The notes under the pieces: generated by a model
Told to the model about the DNA's origin: nothing
Database searches by the model: none
Seen by the model: the letters and a program-made list of their open reading frames with translations, nothing else
Program-made: the position numbers and the translations under genes
Part shown: piece by piece, positions 63,067-64,000 of the stretch
How positions within the stretch are numbered: the first letter of the stretch is position 1
How the letters are laid out: the number at the start of each line of letters is the position of its first letter
From: Ostrinia nubilalis
Lineage: Eukaryota > Arthropoda > Insecta > Lepidoptera > Crambidae
Length of the DNA: 64,000 nucleotides
Direction: 5' to 3'
Assembly: GCF_963855985.1 (NCBI RefSeq)
Contig: NC_087111.1
Span: 3,787,001 to 3,851,000 of the forward strand

Positions 63067-63552
63067 AAAAACAATAGTCGGGTAGTTGTCTACTCACCAA
63101 ATTGGATTACTAGCCTATCTCTACTTATAATGGCATTAACGTCTTATAAACGAGCAAATCACTCAATCATAGAACAATAAATTTTCATTTATAACACATT
63201 AACGTATCCGATTAGAAAATAATCACGCACGGTGTGTTTCAAAACAATCTTGCGTCCAGACCTCATTAGTTATTCAATTGTAGACTTTAACCTATTGAGA
63301 ATAAGTACTAAAGAATTGTTCTGCGCACGAGTCGACTTGAGTTCCACTTTCATCCTCAACGTTATCGTGCGGAATTTGACTTTCACCGCTTTTAAAAACT
63401 CGTAATTTGCGATCGGCAGTTGTTTTGTGGAATTCCTAATGATAATTAAGTTAGTTGGATGAAGAATTGGATTCCTTTTATTGTTTGATTGATTGACATC
63501 TTGATAAGTTATACAGGGTGTTGCTTTGGTAGGTGATCAAGTGAAGAGAATT
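63067..63552. other. No gene seen
   Basis: ATACAGGGTGTTGCTTTGG at 63512 resembles another unpaired ACAGGGTG tip. Otherwise nothing. Confidence 0.4.
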
Positions 63553-63790
63553 GAGAATGTTACTAGGTATGCAAAATCACTTGAAACCTATCATGTTACA
63601 GTTAGGCTTTTACATTTACAAATACATTAGTTTTTATTTCATTCAAAAATACCCAGTAGTTATGATTTTATAGGCATTCAAAGTTCGCTTAAATATTGAG
63701 TGCCGCCGACGGTCACGTGACCCCGCGTGACGTACATTCACAGTATCCGCTCACTAGAAAATGATATAAACATACTTAAATACATTTTTA
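63553..63790 (-). repeat. Repeat shared with 16149-16385
   Basis: GAGAATGTTACTAGGTATGC to ATGATATAAACATACTTAAA is the reverse complement of 16149-16385, including GGTCACGTGACC and TGACGTACATTCACAG. Confidence 0.8.
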
Positions 63791-64000
63791 GGGTTCCGTA
63801 CCTCAAAAGGAAAAAACGGAACCCTTATAGGATCACTTTGTTGTCCGTCTGTCCGTCCGTCTGTCAAGACCCTTTATCTCAAGAACGCGTGAACGTATCA
63901 AGCTGAAATTCACATGAAATACTCAGGTCTATTGTCCCTTTAAGCTGTGAAAATATCAAACTTCTAAGCCAAGCCAATCAAAAGATACAGCCGATTAAGT
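63791..64000 (+). repeat. GGGTTCCGTACC repeat, cut by the window edge
   Basis: The first 200 bases match 59351-59550 closely (CCTCAAAAGGAAAAAACGG, AGGATCACTTTGTTGTCCG). The GTCC microsatellite is shorter. The rest lies outside. Confidence 0.85.

Overview
The window looks like AT-rich nuclear DNA of a moth or butterfly. The evidence is the repeat content: RTE-clade LINE 3' ends with (GAT)n or (GAAC)n tails, tRNA-headed SINEs with box A and box B, the CCCGCGG...CCCGCG dispersed repeat, the GGGTTCCGTACC repeat that ends in a GCGCGAGTCC/ACTTGGCCGG block, and many short fold-back elements, all of which I recognise from lepidopteran genomes. The species cannot be named from this. I found no host protein-coding exon that I can defend. 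The window is best read as intergenic or long-intron DNA built largely from layered mobile elements.

Layout. 0-4.9 kb: RTE tails, SINE heads, and a fold-back element interrupted by a SINE. 4.9-8.1 kb: a composite block bounded by ~145-bp inverted repeats. It holds an open LINE reverse-transcriptase segment and the 3' end of a second LINE. 8.2-19.4 kb: a hAT-like MITE, CCCGCGG-family repeats, a 148-bp tandem duplication, several fold-backs, SINEs, and a weak candidate spliced transcript near 18.3-19.0 kb. 19.5-23.9 kb: a minus-strand BEL/Pao LTR retrotransposon. Its two 287-bp LTRs read as identical and the 5-bp target duplication (ATACG) is intact. Gag and protease are open, but most of pol is missing. 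24-31 kb: sparse, with SINEs and MITEs. 31.3-34.7 kb: a piggyBac-like TTAA element ending in a 60-bp perfect palindrome, then a 2.2-kb element with short inverted ends. 35-47 kb: more MITEs and SINEs. 47.3-49.7 kb: two nested TA-flanked inverted-repeat transposons enclosing a ~250-bp-arm hairpin made from a coding exon. 50-64 kb: the densest RTE, SINE and MITE cluster, plus a triplicated GGGTTCC repeat and a second GGGTTCC copy running off the right edge.

How the parts work together. There is no host operon or pathway to describe. The functional logic is that of parasites: the LTR element keeps its cis signals but needs enzymes in trans; the RTE copies are dead-on-arrival 5' truncations; SINEs and MITEs have no genes of their own. 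Nested insertions give a relative order of events, for example MITE before SINE at 26.1 kb and outer transposon before inner transposon at 47.3 kb. All family names come from motifs and memory; no database search was possible.
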